The notes below the pieces were generated by a model. It saw only the letters and a program-made list of their open reading frames with translations. It was not told where the DNA came from and searched no databases. Source: Diphasiastrum complanatum (taxonomy: Eukaryota > Streptophyta > Lycopodiopsida > Lycopodiales > Lycopodiaceae). Taken from it: a stretch of DNA of 62,000 nt. Shown here in pieces: positions 1 to 11,989 of the stretch; the first letter of the stretch is position 1; each line of letters opens with the position of its first letter. The translations under genes and the position numbers were made by a program. Location of the stretch: positions 18,573,779-18,635,778 of the forward strand of contig CM055108.1 of assembly GCA_029204225.1 (NCBI GenBank), written 5' to 3'.

Positions 1-1240
1 GTCGGTTAGGAAGCGGTTGAGGGCCTTTTGGAGATCGCTCGCCATGCTCCAACCCTTTTTTTGACTTTATTATTGGCCAATTATAGGCCTTGATGCTTGG
101 AGTCTTCAATGTTGACCAAGATCTCTTTCTGGACATTGGATGGTAAGATGGAACCGTCTTTAAATCCACAAGAGCCATAAGATATTCTTTGATCAGCTCT
201 GGGTTGCACAAAAGTATCGCCTTCCTCCACTCTAGTTGAGGATGCAAAAGCGACAGATATCGGCTAGTTTCTTCTCGAGATGCTCCTCGAGCTTTCCAAG
301 TAATTTATGGTCGCTCCTTGTCTTGATATCCAGATATTTCTGGACAAAGAAGACTAACTGATCTGAATCATGTACTGAAAATACCTTTTGATACAAGTGC
401 TTGTGTATCGCCACAGGATCGGCAAGGTTGTCGATGGGGCATGGAGGTACTATGGAGAGGCAAATCAGATTTGGGGGGTGAGGAGGCGATGTGAGGTGAT
501 GAAACGAGAGGAGGTGAAATGGCATAAGGTGATGAGGAGCCACATGAGGAGGGGCATGTTAGGATTGATTGAAAAGATGATGGCAACGTACTGGAGATCA
601 TGGTCGAAGGTGCGGTCTCCGCCAGTTTGGAAGTAGAAATGGGAGAAAGTGAGTTGGAGTTGCTGGTAGTCAATGGTGGATGCAAATTCGATGAATAGAA
701 AGCCAAAGATCAGGCATGGATGCCTGATGGATGAATCTTGGACAATGGCATTATAGTGTGCCAAGGCCGCATTGTAACAGATGATTAGGGTGGCGAGGTG
801 GTATTGATGGCAGTCATAGTAGAGGGTCCGAAACTTGTTATATGCGATATAGAGGGCTTGTGGAAGGGCGGGGGTGGCGATGTGACAATGCTAATGAGAT
901 ATTGAAAAGTAAATGGCAAATTTCCATCTAGAGCAATAGAAAATTCTAGAACGGCGATGAATTGCTTCTTCATGATTCTCAGTTGGCCTTCAGCAACCTT
1001 GAGTGCTTGCTCGTCTTCTTGGAATGTGGGGTGTAAGATTGCCATCTCCGAGTCTTTGGTGGTGATCGTGAAGTTTGCACTGATCCTAATAGGTCTGTAG
1101 CACCCAGGAAAAGTGATCCTTGTAGTACTCGGCGCTCTTCTTCTAGAGTTTCTGGGTGGCCGATGTCTCTTCTTCTGCCGTCGCTACCATCTGATCGAGT
1201 GCAGCTTGGATGGCCTACACTTGTTGATCGGATCAAAAAG
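1..1240 (-). pseudogene. Decayed coiled-coil ORF, copy 1 (mobile-element-type, unrecognised)
   Basis: Minus-strand coding remnant read in pieces across frames. The upstream end (about 1240 to 900) is a coiled-coil-like stretch rich in E, K and Q. The middle (about 760-370) is Ser/Pro-rich. The downstream end (about 370 to 1) reads as charged helical protein and contains an EWRKA..NPELIKEYLMA-like string. That string matches EWWSKVLKDSKQLQEYLRA in the copy at 3252-5340, which is why I treat the two as one family. Stops and frame changes occur throughout, so no intact product is made. The sequence runs off the window start. I do not recognise the family; a gag-like or accessory ORF of an LTR element is possible. 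Confidence 0.4.
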
Positions 1241-1339
1241 CTATCGCATCACGGAGGTTTGGATTCCTGATCTACGAAACCAAGCATATTTTGTCTTCAT
1301 GTCATCATGATTGGAACAGAAGAAGGCATATATGTCGAA

Positions 1340-1530
1340 TATCGTGAGGTTGACGAGTAATATAGGTCGACGAGTTATAGGCTGACGGTGAGTAATATGA
1401 GTCGACGAGTAATCACAGAAGGGTGAGTAATAACTGGTCCGTGAGTTATAACGAATGGCGAGTAATAACAAACTGGCAAGTAATAGAACAACGAGTTATA
1501 GGGTGTGATTAATAGGCGAGTGATAAGATA
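1340..1530. repeat. Degenerate minisatellite, motif cGAGT(a/t)ATA
   Basis: About ten imperfect copies of a short unit containing GAGTAATA or GAGTTATA follow one another at 15-20 bp spacing. The same motif appears inverted once just downstream (TATAACTCGCC near 1568). No coding potential is seen. Confidence 0.55.
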
Positions 1531-2199
1531 CGTTTTGGTATAATTTGCCCATATATATAGGAGAATTATAACTCGCCTACTGCCATTTTTGAAATCAATC
1601 CAATCTATGCCAAATCATCAATATTGCACTGTGCACAATCCGGTTTTCAATCGATTGCCAGATTTGTGAGATTTTCTAATTAGAACCTCTCGTTGTTTAC
1701 TAAAAATGACAATTTTGTCTAAAAATGAGCTTAGCTTGCGTTTCAGCTACAATTTTTCAGGACAGATTTGATCATGCATTCAATTGCAATAGGGGATAAT
1801 AATGGTAAGAACAGCGACTACCAAAATCAGTAGTAGTGCTCATTATAGACCGTTTAGGCCATTTTTGGGGCAATTTTACAAGGAAAAGGAGAAAGGAGGG
1901 GTAGGCCGGGATTCTTACATAAATTTTGTACTAGGGCGAAGACAACTATTACATGGTGGGATTTTCTACTTACAGGGTTCTATCGACACTTTTCCTAACT
2001 AGATCTACCTAATCTCCTAATTATCACTTAACTACACTGAGGGGTAGCTTCCTAGTTTAATTGGGTTGATCTACAAGTAAATCTAATCTAATTTACCTAA
2101 CTTAATTTATGTTCACTTATTCACTGAATCTGTGAACACGTTCTTCTCTTTTTGCTGCTTATCTCTCTTGGATTACCTCTGTTGTTATGGTTCTTTGTG
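1531..2199. other. AT-rich stretch without recognisable gene
   Basis: The sequence is AT-rich with short repeats (aatctaatctaattta-type). I see no splice-supported ORF, RNA gene or element terminus here. Confidence 0.5.
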
Positions 2200-3250
2200 A
2201 TTATTCTTCTTATTAGAACGTTTACAGAGCAGAAGTAATATTCAAGGATGCATTACGTATTTCCCAGCCTGTCAGTGGGTAACTCAAATACGATACTCAG
2301 CTACATGCATACACTAGCCATGCAACCATCTACAGCTCAAACAGATCAGGATTCAGCATAGAGAGCAATCCTACTACTAACTACTGAATCAAAGAACAAT
2401 CAAGAACTAGAATAGCTACTGAAACCAAAACCAAATTCAAGAAACAAGAAACAAGAATCCTAACAGCATTTAACAATCTAGGAATAAAGAAACATACATT
2501 ACTTTATGCCTAAATTATCCAAGAAACATCAAGAACTAGAATGTCAAGACTATGCAAGATTTACACCACATTTCTAGCCTCTATAGTTTACTTGAATGCT
2601 GATTTCTACAAGATTCCACAAGCAAGAATTGAAGCTAATCCACAACTAAGCAAGAACAAGAAACAAGAATCTAGTTAATTCACAAGCAAGGAATCAAGCA
2701 TGCTCATAGAAATATCACTCGAGATCATTGCCATGAACAAGGAGCTTAGTGATCTTCAAGAACTCGTGGAGGATCCTCTTTATTAGCTCAAGAGAACTTG
2801 AAAATACAATCAAAAGCTCCCTCACAAGAGAGGGGGGGGCCTTAAATAAGCAAGAAGGCTGCCCATGTGGAGCCCATGTGGCAATTCCACTAAATTAGAA
2901 ATTACGTGTGGAATTTGCCCTTCCACTAGAGGTCACCATCAAAAGGTGGCTCACTCATACTATTTTAAGGGGGGTCTACATTTATTACAACTATTCAAGG
3001 AGGTGTTACTAGCTCCTACATGTCATTCCTTCTTTGGGATACACCACGTAGGCTCACATAGTTAATCACTATCTGCCTAGCTAGTATTTCCTCGGCTCTC
3101 ACGCTCGGCTCTCAGCTTCTTCTGCTCTCTTCCTTCTAAGACCTCCTCGGTCATGGGTGAGAGATAACTTATGTCTTCAGCTTGGCTCGGTACTAGAGAA
3201 TCGGCTAACATTATCCACCCCTAATCTGTTGCAGGACCCACTGCAACACC
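2200..3250 (-). mobile_element. Possible solo or relict LTR (minus orientation)
   Basis: Read on the minus strand, this stretch is ordered like an LTR. A TATA-like CTTATTTAAG lies at 2841-2850, and an AATAAA signal (plus-strand tttatt at 2779-2784) lies about 60 bp downstream. A long A/C-rich (plus strand) untranslated-looking segment follows. A 7-bp inverted repeat (gttgcag/ctgcaac) sits near 3230-3248. No second LTR copy or primer-binding site was found, so the boundaries are approximate and this could be ordinary intergenic DNA. Confidence 0.25.
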
Positions 3251-3251
3251 G

Positions 3252-5340
3252 GTGATGTCTTCCGCTTGGCACTTGGAAAAGCGTGGATTTTTGTTCGCTT
3301 CCATAAAACCAAGTGCTTATTATCCGCGAAATTTATTTGTCAAAATTGGAAGTTCCTCAATTGGCCGCTACATACCAGTCCTCTTGAGCACTTCTTGTGA
3401 ATCTTGTTCGCCTCGTCGTCACGCCGTCTGCTTTTGCTCGCTCATCTTCTGACCCAAGGCTTCAAAAACTTAGAAGTGGAGCTTACTTCCGAAATTAAGG
3501 GGCCCCAGATATTCTCTTATTTTTTCTACGAAGCCCATTTCCTGCCAGTCTTCCACCATGGTCACATAGCGTGACAACATGAAGGCCGCTCTGTAGTATA
3601 GCCTGACCATCATCTCATGGTCTTCTTCTGATTGGAGGGCTATGTTTGGGTTGATCCTAATGGGATCCAAACCTCGATCCCAGAAACATTCTTGCTGCAT
3701 CAGGAAGGCCATGGATTTGCAATACTCGGCACTTTCCTACACGCAGAGATCGGCACTCGACTTGTATTTGTGCCCAAAGTCTAGTAACTGTAGCCTCAGA
3801 TCATCCGGAGAGGTTCTCTCTGTAATTCCTGGAATGACTGGCCAGTTTACTAACTCTACTTGAGGCTTTTCCACCGGCCTTTCTGCGTTTGAGCGGCATG
3901 TAAAAAGGATCCACTCGCTTCCATGCCGGTGCCCTCAAATATTCCTGGAGTTGCTTGCTATCCTTCAGGACTTTGCTCCACCATTCTGGCTGCGGTTGTA
4001 GTGCGGCAACGATCTCGGCCCTGGTGGAGTATTGGCTTTGATCGATGTCTTCTTTGCCACCCCTCATATTGGGAGGGTATTTTCTTTCAAATCGCTCTGA
4101 TTCCCTTGTATCAGCCAGTTTACTTCTAGGCTGGGTAGGGGAAGTTGTCCTACGCGGCTGGAGCGGCCTTGCCAGATAATCATCAAGGGCCTTGGTGCCC
4201 GTGTCTTTCTCTTTTGCTCGCTCGCTTGTCGACGTCTCACCTGCACCCGTGTCTAGCCTAGACGAGAATCTTCTTGTCTCCGGTTGGTCAGCCAGGAAGT
4301 CATCATCGGCTCCAATGTCTGTGCTAGTTTTCGGAAGGTCGGGGATGGAGTGATCTGGGGAGAGAGGTGCGGGGGTGAACGGTTTAGGAGGAGGCAGAAA
4401 TAATAAGTTATACGCAGCACCGGGGGGTGGAGTTGTTGGAGGAACTCGTCCCGTCGGGCTTTGTGGGTGTCAGTTGGACCTTTTGATGGGCCCATTATTT
4501 GACTAGGAGGTGATGAAGAAAGGGGAGATGGAAGAATTGGGTTGGAATGAATGTTTCAGAGAAATTAAATGCAGAGTAGGAGGAAGGGTTAAAGGTGGGA
4601 GGGGGTCGGAAAAAGCTCATGGAAGTAGCACCGGCTCTCTGGCCACCCGATCCTGAGCTACCGTCTGATCGGTGGGTTTGCCCGTCCTGATTTCCTGCTC
4701 CATCATTCCCATCATCGTCCCATGGCTTCGTTACGTGAGCACCTGCTTGGGCCTTGCACGTCGTGTCCCATAATTGGTTCACCTTGTCCAAGACTTGCTG
4801 TAGGGCCTTCGTTGTTTCTTCAAGCTACTTCTAGGACTTCAGGATGATCTTCTCTTGTTTTGCCACAATGTTTTCAAAATTCTTTTTATCGGCCTCTCGC
4901 TCTTGGATCAGCCTTATGTATTTCTCCATCCGGATGGCTGAGGCATGTGGGGCCTGGATTTGAATGTCCTCGGGCTTGACTGGAGGAGCATTGACTGTCA
5001 TTGCACCCGATGATTCGTCTCGTACTTGGTCAATTTGGACCATCTGGTGCTTCAGTTGCTGCTGGACCTCTTTTAAGGTGGTTTTCTGCCCGGCCATCAT
5101 GGATCTGCTTTCTACTACCTCTTTTTCTTTTTCTTTGGTCATTCTTTGATATCGTGCAATCTCTTGGTCTTGATGTTGGACCTTGCTTTCTAGAACTTGA
5201 TGTTGGCTCACCAACCAATGCATGTGGTAGCTCGTTTTGGATAGGCCAATCATTGAGCGTTTGGCTGCTTCAGTGAGCTTTTCAGGGTTAGAGAGGGTTA
5301 ACAGTATTGTATATTGTGTATTGATCTTTAGATTTGGACA
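3252..5340 (-). pseudogene. Decayed coiled-coil ORF, copy 2 (unrecognised family)
   Basis: This is the fuller copy of the family seen at 1-1240. In minus-strand order: a long coiled coil (5253-4831, heptad-like E/Q/K-rich); a Gly/Ser/Asp-rich and then Pro/Phe-rich linker (4791-4253); a basic segment (4246-4064); a conserved block containing EWWSKVLKDSKQLQEYLRA and LKRRKAGGKA (4067-3801); and a helical C-terminal block with ECFWDRGLDPIRINP (about 3800-3470). Individual pieces stay open for 60-140 codons, but stops and frame changes separate them, so the gene is dead. Coiled coil first, then linker and basic block, would suit a structural Gag-like or DNA-binding accessory protein. That is a guess; I do not recognise it. 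Confidence 0.45.
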
Positions 5341-5539
5341 ACGACGAAGAAAGTTTATTTAAGTAAGTAGGCTACATAACTACAATAATCAAAGCTGAAG
5401 AATCAAGGTGCTTGCAAAATTAGAAGCTATGGAATAACATTTATAGATGCTCAACAGTCAAAATTATCAAGTGCAAGTGGCATTTTCACATACCACAAAT
5501 AATAAGATTCGTACACTATAATCAACATAAAGATCCTGA

Positions 5540-7500
5540 AAACTTTTATCGCGAACAACTACTCCTATACAAGCCATTTACAGAATGAAAATAACATTAC
5601 TGAACATTACATAACTTTCAAAAACGCATACAATTCCCATTATAATACCATCCAAACGAATTCCAAGAAATTTAATTACGAGTTCCCAAATCCATGTACT
5701 GCTCTTGTATCATCAAGCCATTCTACCAATACAAGCAATACATCAGAAAATTCCATTTCCAATATAAATCAACATCATGAACAACAACATAACTATGACA
5801 TCCAACTTGACATCCGTTTCATTCAAAAATCGAATGCCCCACATAACCTCCAAGAAAATCCAACGTCGTTACATAAACTAATGGATCAACAATCTTACTT
5901 TGAGCATATCTAGAATTTAACTAAAAAACAACGTCTAATTTTCGATGATATCATGTATTTAAAACGAACATTCCCAGACAAACGCCTCAACTTATTTCTA
6001 AGGTGGTGCAGGCACTGGCAAAACATTCACAATGCTTATTTTAGTTCAAGGTTTATTATGACACTATTACAAATACTATTCAACAGATATTGATTTGCCA
6101 AAAAGTCTACTGCTAGCATATACCGGCAAAGCTGCATACAACATTGGTGGAACCACCATCCATTCAGCTTTCCATATACCTATAAACACAAACCACTTGA
6201 CATCACTATTTGGTGATAAACTTCAAGAACTGACAACTAGACATCATGACTTGCAACTTGTAGTGTTCGATGAAATATCTTTAATAGGCAAACACATATT
6301 TGATTTTGCTGACCAATGCCTTCGATTCATTAAACATACACCAACTAGTTTTTTTGGAAAATCTTGATGTCATCATGTATGGTGACCTCTTCCAAACTGG
6401 CCCTGCTTTAGATTCTTGGATCTTCAAATGTCAAGAAACACTGGTGGATTATCAGAGACCATACTTGTAAAAACAAGAATGCTCATTGAAATATGTAGAC
6501 ATTGAAGACGGACTCGTTAATGGAGCGGACGACATATTCCAAACAAAAACAACTATATCAGCTACAGACATTATTTGGATTGAATTTTTAGATTCACGCA
6601 TTGGCAAAAAACTAGATTAGCCCATGCATCTTCATATGAAATAAACAACACATACAATACCTGGACACCAATTCATAACATCACTAAATAATTTCATGTA
6701 GGCACATCTTTTCTAAACACATTTACACGCAAACAATTTCCAATACAACTTGCAAGTACCCGTATAGTACATCGTGCATAGGGCTTAACAATTGACACCT
6801 TAATTTTCAATCCAAAAGGATGTACCAAACATGGCCTAACATATACAGCCCTATCTAGAATACGAGATATCCAAAATTTAAACCTCACTTCACCACTCCA
6901 AAATCAACATTTCAAAGTTCATGCATCCATAAAAACCGAAATGATGCTCTTGCAAACATATGGAATATGGGAACTCCAAATTCCTATTATGAATACCTAT
7001 ACATCTTCTCATTTACTTATTCAATCTTTAAACAACGTATCAATACAAAAACACGCACTTGATATTTCTGCAGATTACAACCTCATGAGTTCAAATATAC
7101 TTTGCCTACAAGAAACTCGAAACTACAATAATGCAACTAATTTAGAACACAGGTTCCATGCTATCCAAAACTACTTTTTTTCGAGAACCACCATATATTA
7201 TGATGACAATCAAAGTCTCAATAACCACAATACAGAAAATGTAAACAATTTTAGGAGACTTCAACATTGACATGTTTTCTTCAAACACGTACACAATTAG
7301 CTCACAACACTTATGAACCAATACAATTTCCAACAAATAATCACAACACCCACAACAATATATGGAAGCCAACTAGACCATATTTGGACAAATTCTTATA
7401 ACTCAAAATGTTTCCATGGAGTAACTTATTCCTATTGAAGTGACCATTCGCCCATATATTATTTATACACAATATAATATACTAACCTTGACACATATAA
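5540..7500 (+). pseudogene. Helitron/Helentron remnant: PIF1-like helicase plus EEP endonuclease
   Basis: A Walker A P-loop GGAGTGKTF is encoded near 6004-6030. It is followed by LLLAYTGKAAYNIGGTTIHS and VVFDEISLIGK (Walker B), diagnostic of the PIF1/RecD-like helicase of Helitrons (6095-6367). After a decayed middle, QFPIQLASTRIVHRA and GLTYTALSRIRDIQNL (about 6725-6885) are the helicase C-terminal motifs. Downstream, SSNILCLQETR (about 7090-7125), LGDFNID (about 7255) and LDHIW plus SDHSPI (about 7370-7455) are exonuclease-endonuclease-phosphatase motifs. Helicase fused to an EEP nuclease is the layout of Helentron/Helitron2 elements. Multiple stops make it non-functional. The HUH replication-initiator part expected upstream was not recognised. 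Confidence 0.65.
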
Positions 7501-7623
7501 TCCCATCACTTCTTCCACTTTGAAAACCTTCCAACCTTTCATAGCCAAGTTTTGTTTACCACTTCCTAATACAAAGAAATGTACCTACTTTCCATAGACT
7601 ATTTCCCTTTACCATTCTCAATA

Positions 7624-7852
7624 CAAAACTATGTACCTTCACAAAGGCAACAAAACTATGTACCTTCACAAAGGCAGGGCCCTTGTGGCTTGCCACTATC
7701 CTTGCCACTATCTCTTGTTTTGAACATCTTCAAAATTACAATATACATGTATTTTGGCTTCTTCTTCCATGTCATTATTTTGGCCCATTTTTTATAACAT
7801 CTTCAAAATCACAATATACATGTATTTTGGCCCTGCCTTTCAAGCAAGGTAC
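7624..7852. repeat. Tandem 27-bp repeat and subterminal inverted repeat near the Helentron 3' side
   Basis: Two 27-bp units (7624-7650 and 7651-7677) contain ATGTACCTTCACAAAGGCA. A roughly 36-bp direct repeat occurs at 7723-7758 and 7796-7831. The segment 7660-7682 (gtaccttcac...gcagggccc) pairs imperfectly with 7829-7852 (ggccctgcctttcaagcaag...), forming a stem of about 23 bp. Hairpins near the 3' end are typical of Helitrons, so this may mark that end. Confidence 0.5.
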
Positions 7853-8019
7853 TTTGTAATCATAACAAAATTTGAGGTGCTTGTGTTCGGATTATTTTTT
7901 AGATTTTTTAATTAATTTGTTTTTTTAATATTTAAACTCATTTATAAATGTGACACGTATTTTAAAAATAGTTAAATAAAAGGTTAGGCTAGTTTTAGAG
8001 ACTTAATACATGAAATTCT

Positions 8020-8970
8020 TTAGTGGATAATTACGTGTGCACTAGCTTTGCTTGAGTGCGTGGCTTTTCGATCCTGTATGGTAGTTAAAAGTGTATGTAA
8101 TATTTCTTTTGTTCCATTGGTCACTTTACTGATAGTAGGGTTTACATTATTACTTGACATTGCATGAGTGCTAACCCACTGTTGTTGAGTTGATGGCGTT
8201 AGACTTCCCACAAAATTGACATAGGGACTGGAAATTGTCACTCCACTTGCCACAATAATATTCCTTCCCTCCTTAAAATCATTTGCATCGGCAAATGATG
8301 TATCCATCAAACAAGGACCAATAATACATGTATTGGCATAGAGAGAACATCCTTCATTTTCGTCAATTTCTTCACTTTCATAGTCATCTTCATAAGCCTC
8401 ATAATCAACATTATCATCTTCATTATGATCAAAATGTTGTTCTGCACCACGGTAATCTCGTCTCTTGAGTTCTTCAAGATCATAGGATTGATCAATGGGG
8501 TCGTAGTGATCTTATGTTCCACCTTGCACCTGTTGTTGCTCATCCACGCTTGTCGCTTCAAACTGATCTTCAGTAGTAAATTGGAATTGATCTTGATCTT
8601 GATAATCACCATCATTGAACTCTATTTCATCTTGACCATCGAATGGTTCAACTGCTTCATTTGCAGAGCAATCCTCAATGACTGGTTCGTGTTGTTCTTC
8701 ATTTTGCTGATCGTTGTTGAAATCTTTAGAGTAATGGTCAAGTTCTGAAGTGCCGTTGTAGTCCTGATACTGATCATCATTAGCAAAATCGTCGTTCTGG
8801 TCTTGATACTGATTGTCATCAGCGATGTCATCATTTTGATCATATTCTTCGATATAATTGTCACCTTGATCCCAATATTCTTCCACATCATTATCATAAT
8901 TGTCATCATAGTATGATTGATTGTCATCCTCTTGTTCATAATCCCAATCCATTGAATTGTTATGGAACAA
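8020..8970 (-). pseudogene. Acidic D/N/Q/Y-rich low-complexity ORF with one internal stop
   Basis: One minus-strand frame stays open for about 316 codons from 8970 to 8020, except for one TAA at about 8512-8514. The first half is extremely rich in Asp, Asn, Gln, Tyr and Glu (DDNQSYYDDNYDNDVEEYWD-like), resembling a prion-like or activation-type disordered region. The second half, after the stop, is acidic (EDDYESEEIDENEG) and then becomes Ser/Thr/Val-rich (VASGVTISSPYVNFVGSLTP). No family is recognised. It may be one exon of a longer gene or an accessory ORF of a mobile element. The neighbours are a Helentron remnant and AT-rich DNA. Confidence 0.4.
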
Positions 8971-9008
8971 TTGAATTTTGTAACAGTGGATTGCAAACTT
9001 GGAACCAC

Positions 9009-9960
9009 TTTGAAGATTAAGAACTGTTCTTTGAAGAGGTTAAGTTTTGAATATTAATGATACGTCTACATTGTCAATCTTGTTCCAGTTACATCGTAAG
9101 ACATAGACATTATGTGTTGATTGAATATTGCAACAATATGTTTGCTATGTAGTTACACAATTTCTTGAAAGTCTTCCCAATCACAGCAAATTCGATTTCT
9201 CCACCCACTTATAAATTTTACATCCTAGAAAAATAGTACTCAGTATGTCATGAATATAGGATTAAGGACACCAAGACAATGTCAATCACGTTGAGCTAAC
9301 GAACTCTGATTTTAACGGCACCAAAATCCGAACTCAAATGGAGAAGATAAGGACATTTGAAAAAATGAAGCATATAATGTGAACAACTTAGGACAAAGGG
9401 GTCCTAAAAATAAAAATAAAAATAAGAGATAAGTAATGATGACAAAAATGGTAATCACGTAATTCAGCGCTCGATGAGCTGACCACTTTTAGTTCTTGAA
9501 GTACTGAATTTTAATGTCAAATGAAAAAGTTAATGCTACTCGAAGAAAGGGAAATAACAGACTTAGGAAGGGGGCTCCAAAAAAATTACAAATTGGATTT
9601 AACAAAGTTTAGATTCCATGACACATTGGTAGAAAATTAAAAAAACCATGAAATATTCAAAAATTTAAAGGCAATTTTTTTTTTTTTGCTGGCATCAAAA
9701 TGGGAGGTGAGTATAGAATATACCATAGAATAGTCTGGCAAAATATTAAAAGAATGCTCACTATGGATGCGTTGGCCACGCAGAACGGGTGACGCGAGGA
9801 GGGAAGGGCGTGGCCCGAGGAGGGAGCGGGGCTGAAAGGGCTAGCCACGCGGAGTTGATGGAGCGTCGGAGGAGGAGGGTAGGTGACATCAGCAGGAATA
9901 TTACCTTCGGAAATTTTTTTTTGGAATATTCTAGAATCCGGAAGGAGGCGTAGGCCTGGG
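9009..9960. other. No gene recognised
   Basis: AT-rich DNA. Nothing beyond short A/T homopolymers and an (aaaata)-type stretch near 9410-9425 was recognised. A GC-richer patch leads into the GA array that follows. Confidence 0.5.
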
Positions 9961-9977
9961 CGCGGATAGATAGCACC

Positions 9978-9979
<2 letters not shown>

Positions 9980-10055
<76 letters not shown>
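9980..10055. repeat. (GA)n microsatellite
   Basis: An uninterrupted GA array of about 76 bp. Apparent reading frames through it (Leu/Ser or Arg/Glu repeats) are artefacts of the dinucleotide. Confidence 0.95.
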
Positions 10056-10061
<6 letters not shown>

Positions 10062-10900
10062 CGCGAGGAGGGAGGGAGGCATCGCGTGCGGAGAGAGGGG
10101 TGCGAGAGATGGGGTGCGAGGGGTGAGTTAGGTTTAGAGGTTGATGGAGGTACGGGGCGCCGGGGTTTAGATAGGTTTAGGTTTTTTTTTTTTTTTTTTT
10201 GTTTTTTTTGTTTTTTTAGGTTTTAAACTCAGAATTAGGGTTTAAAATTTTTGGCAACACATCTCTTTGTTTTTTTGCACTTTTTTTCTTGCCCTAAATT
10301 GCGAACGTAGGGTTAGGGTCGTGGGAGGGTATGGTTAGGTCAATTTCATTTTTTTTAAATGAACCTACAAAAACTTCAGAATGAAGAAATAGGAAAAAAA
10401 TAGCAAAGAAGCAAAACTTCAGAAATGAAAAGTTGAAGTGCTTCTCTCTCAAATTTTCACCAAAACTAATTTTAGACCTCCTTCAAAAGAATTGTCCTAT
10501 CTCTCTCAATTTTCAACCAAATTGGCTGCAAATTGGCTCAAATTCAAGCTAAGACAAAGATCTACAATCATATAGAAATTGAATCATGAAATTCGGCCAA
10601 AAATTTAGCCAAAATAGAGAAAACCAGACTACAAAAACTATAACTAGCTAAAATTGGAATGAAAACACTAAAATGGTCATTACTTGGTCATTATAGCTCC
10701 AAATCAGAAGATCTCAGTAGCTCCAAGAAGCTAAACAAAAGATCTACTGATCTACAATAAGAAATAACACAAATAATGACGATTAAATGGTCAAAAATTG
10801 AATCAAATCTTGCTGGAAATTGGAAAAAACAAGAAAACTAGAGCAAGAAACTCTATCAAATTTAACAAAAACCACCAAACTGATGGGGAAGGGATCTAAT
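10056..10900. other. Non-coding stretch downstream of an LTR primer site
   Basis: T-rich homopolymers (10183-10218) are followed by A/C-rich DNA. On the minus strand this is the internal region just after the primer-binding site at 10901-10912. It carries no recognisable gag or pol, as in large non-autonomous LTR elements. Confidence 0.4.
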
Positions 10901-10912
10901 GCTCTGATACCA
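10901..10912 (-). promoter_or_regulatory. Primer-binding site, initiator tRNA-Met type
   Basis: The minus strand reads TGGTATCAGAGC, the 12 bases complementary to the 3' end of plant initiator tRNA-Met. It starts four bases past an LTR end (TGTC on the plus strand at 10917). Reverse transcription of a minus-strand LTR element would be primed here. Confidence 0.7.
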
Positions 10913-10916
10913 AAAT

Positions 10917-11900
10917 TGTCATGTGCCAACCTTAGCATTCAAACATCTAATCCATTCATTAAACATCAAATTACAATGGAAATGCAAGAAATCAAGAAAC
11001 TAGTCAAAAATCAAGAAGATAGCTAAAAGTAGCAAAACTTCACCAAATTAGGCAAAGTAAGGTATCTTTAATCATGATTATTGATCATTCACAAGATAGG
11101 GGCCTGATTCTAGAGCATGATCATAGCTCTCATGTGATTTTAGGCACATAAACCACTTTCTTCATCAAGAAAGCTCTCAAAGAGAAGCTCCAAGATCTCT
11201 TAAAACTCAAAATTACAAAATGAACAATAGCCTCCAAATTTAGCACGACCTCAGCTATTTATAGTGGTCATTTGTGCCTCTACTATAACTTTGGGCCTTA
11301 TTTAGCTAAATTGGGCCTTACAACCATTATTACAATTTCGCTATTCTCAATTATAGTGAGGCTGTTCGAACCACTTTATTAACTGTCCTATTGACAAGTT
11401 CTAATCTAATTTAGCTCCATGGCTATATTTAGTAATTCATTAGTAAGCTCATGGGCTAATTACATGCAGCACATGACAGGAAGTCTCGTCTACAAGCATT
11501 CAGGCATGGCTTTTCGTTATCAATTTGGATGCGAATGCTTCAACACACGGACAAGTAAAGGGTTTTATGCAAAAGAAATACAATAACCACGGTTACGATC
11601 CTTTTAAATGCATCTTCTTTCTACAAAAAGATGTACTCTAGTGAAAAACACTACTATTAAATATTCTCTAATGAACGTCATGGTAAGGGCTCCAATTAAG
11701 ATGGTCTTAGACAACATGGAAATGCGTAAGTGGTCTCTACGAAAGGGTTAGTGGTGGCACGGATGTGCCCTAATACCTAGTAAAGACATTGGAAATCTAC
11801 TAAATGATCCAATCTGTCTATCCAAAACAGTGTCCACATATCATGATCTTTATGTGATTCTCACATAACAATTATGATACTACCTTTCCATACCCTGTCA
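10917..11900 (-). mobile_element. 5' LTR of a minus-strand LTR element (outer end uncertain)
   Basis: The inner end is fixed by the primer site at 10901-10912 and the plus-strand TGTC at 10917. On the minus strand a TATA box (TATAAATAG, plus 11255-11263) is followed by a transcribed-looking R/U5 segment. I could not find the partner LTR or the outer CA boundary, so the high-coordinate end is approximate. No coding sequence follows the primer site, suggesting a non-autonomous or decayed element. Confidence 0.5.
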
Positions 11901-11989
11901 AGTGTCACTTTAGACCTTTGGTGAGATACAACTGGAAAGCATGGATATGCTCAGGAGTATGGACAGTAGTGCGTGACACACCTTACACT

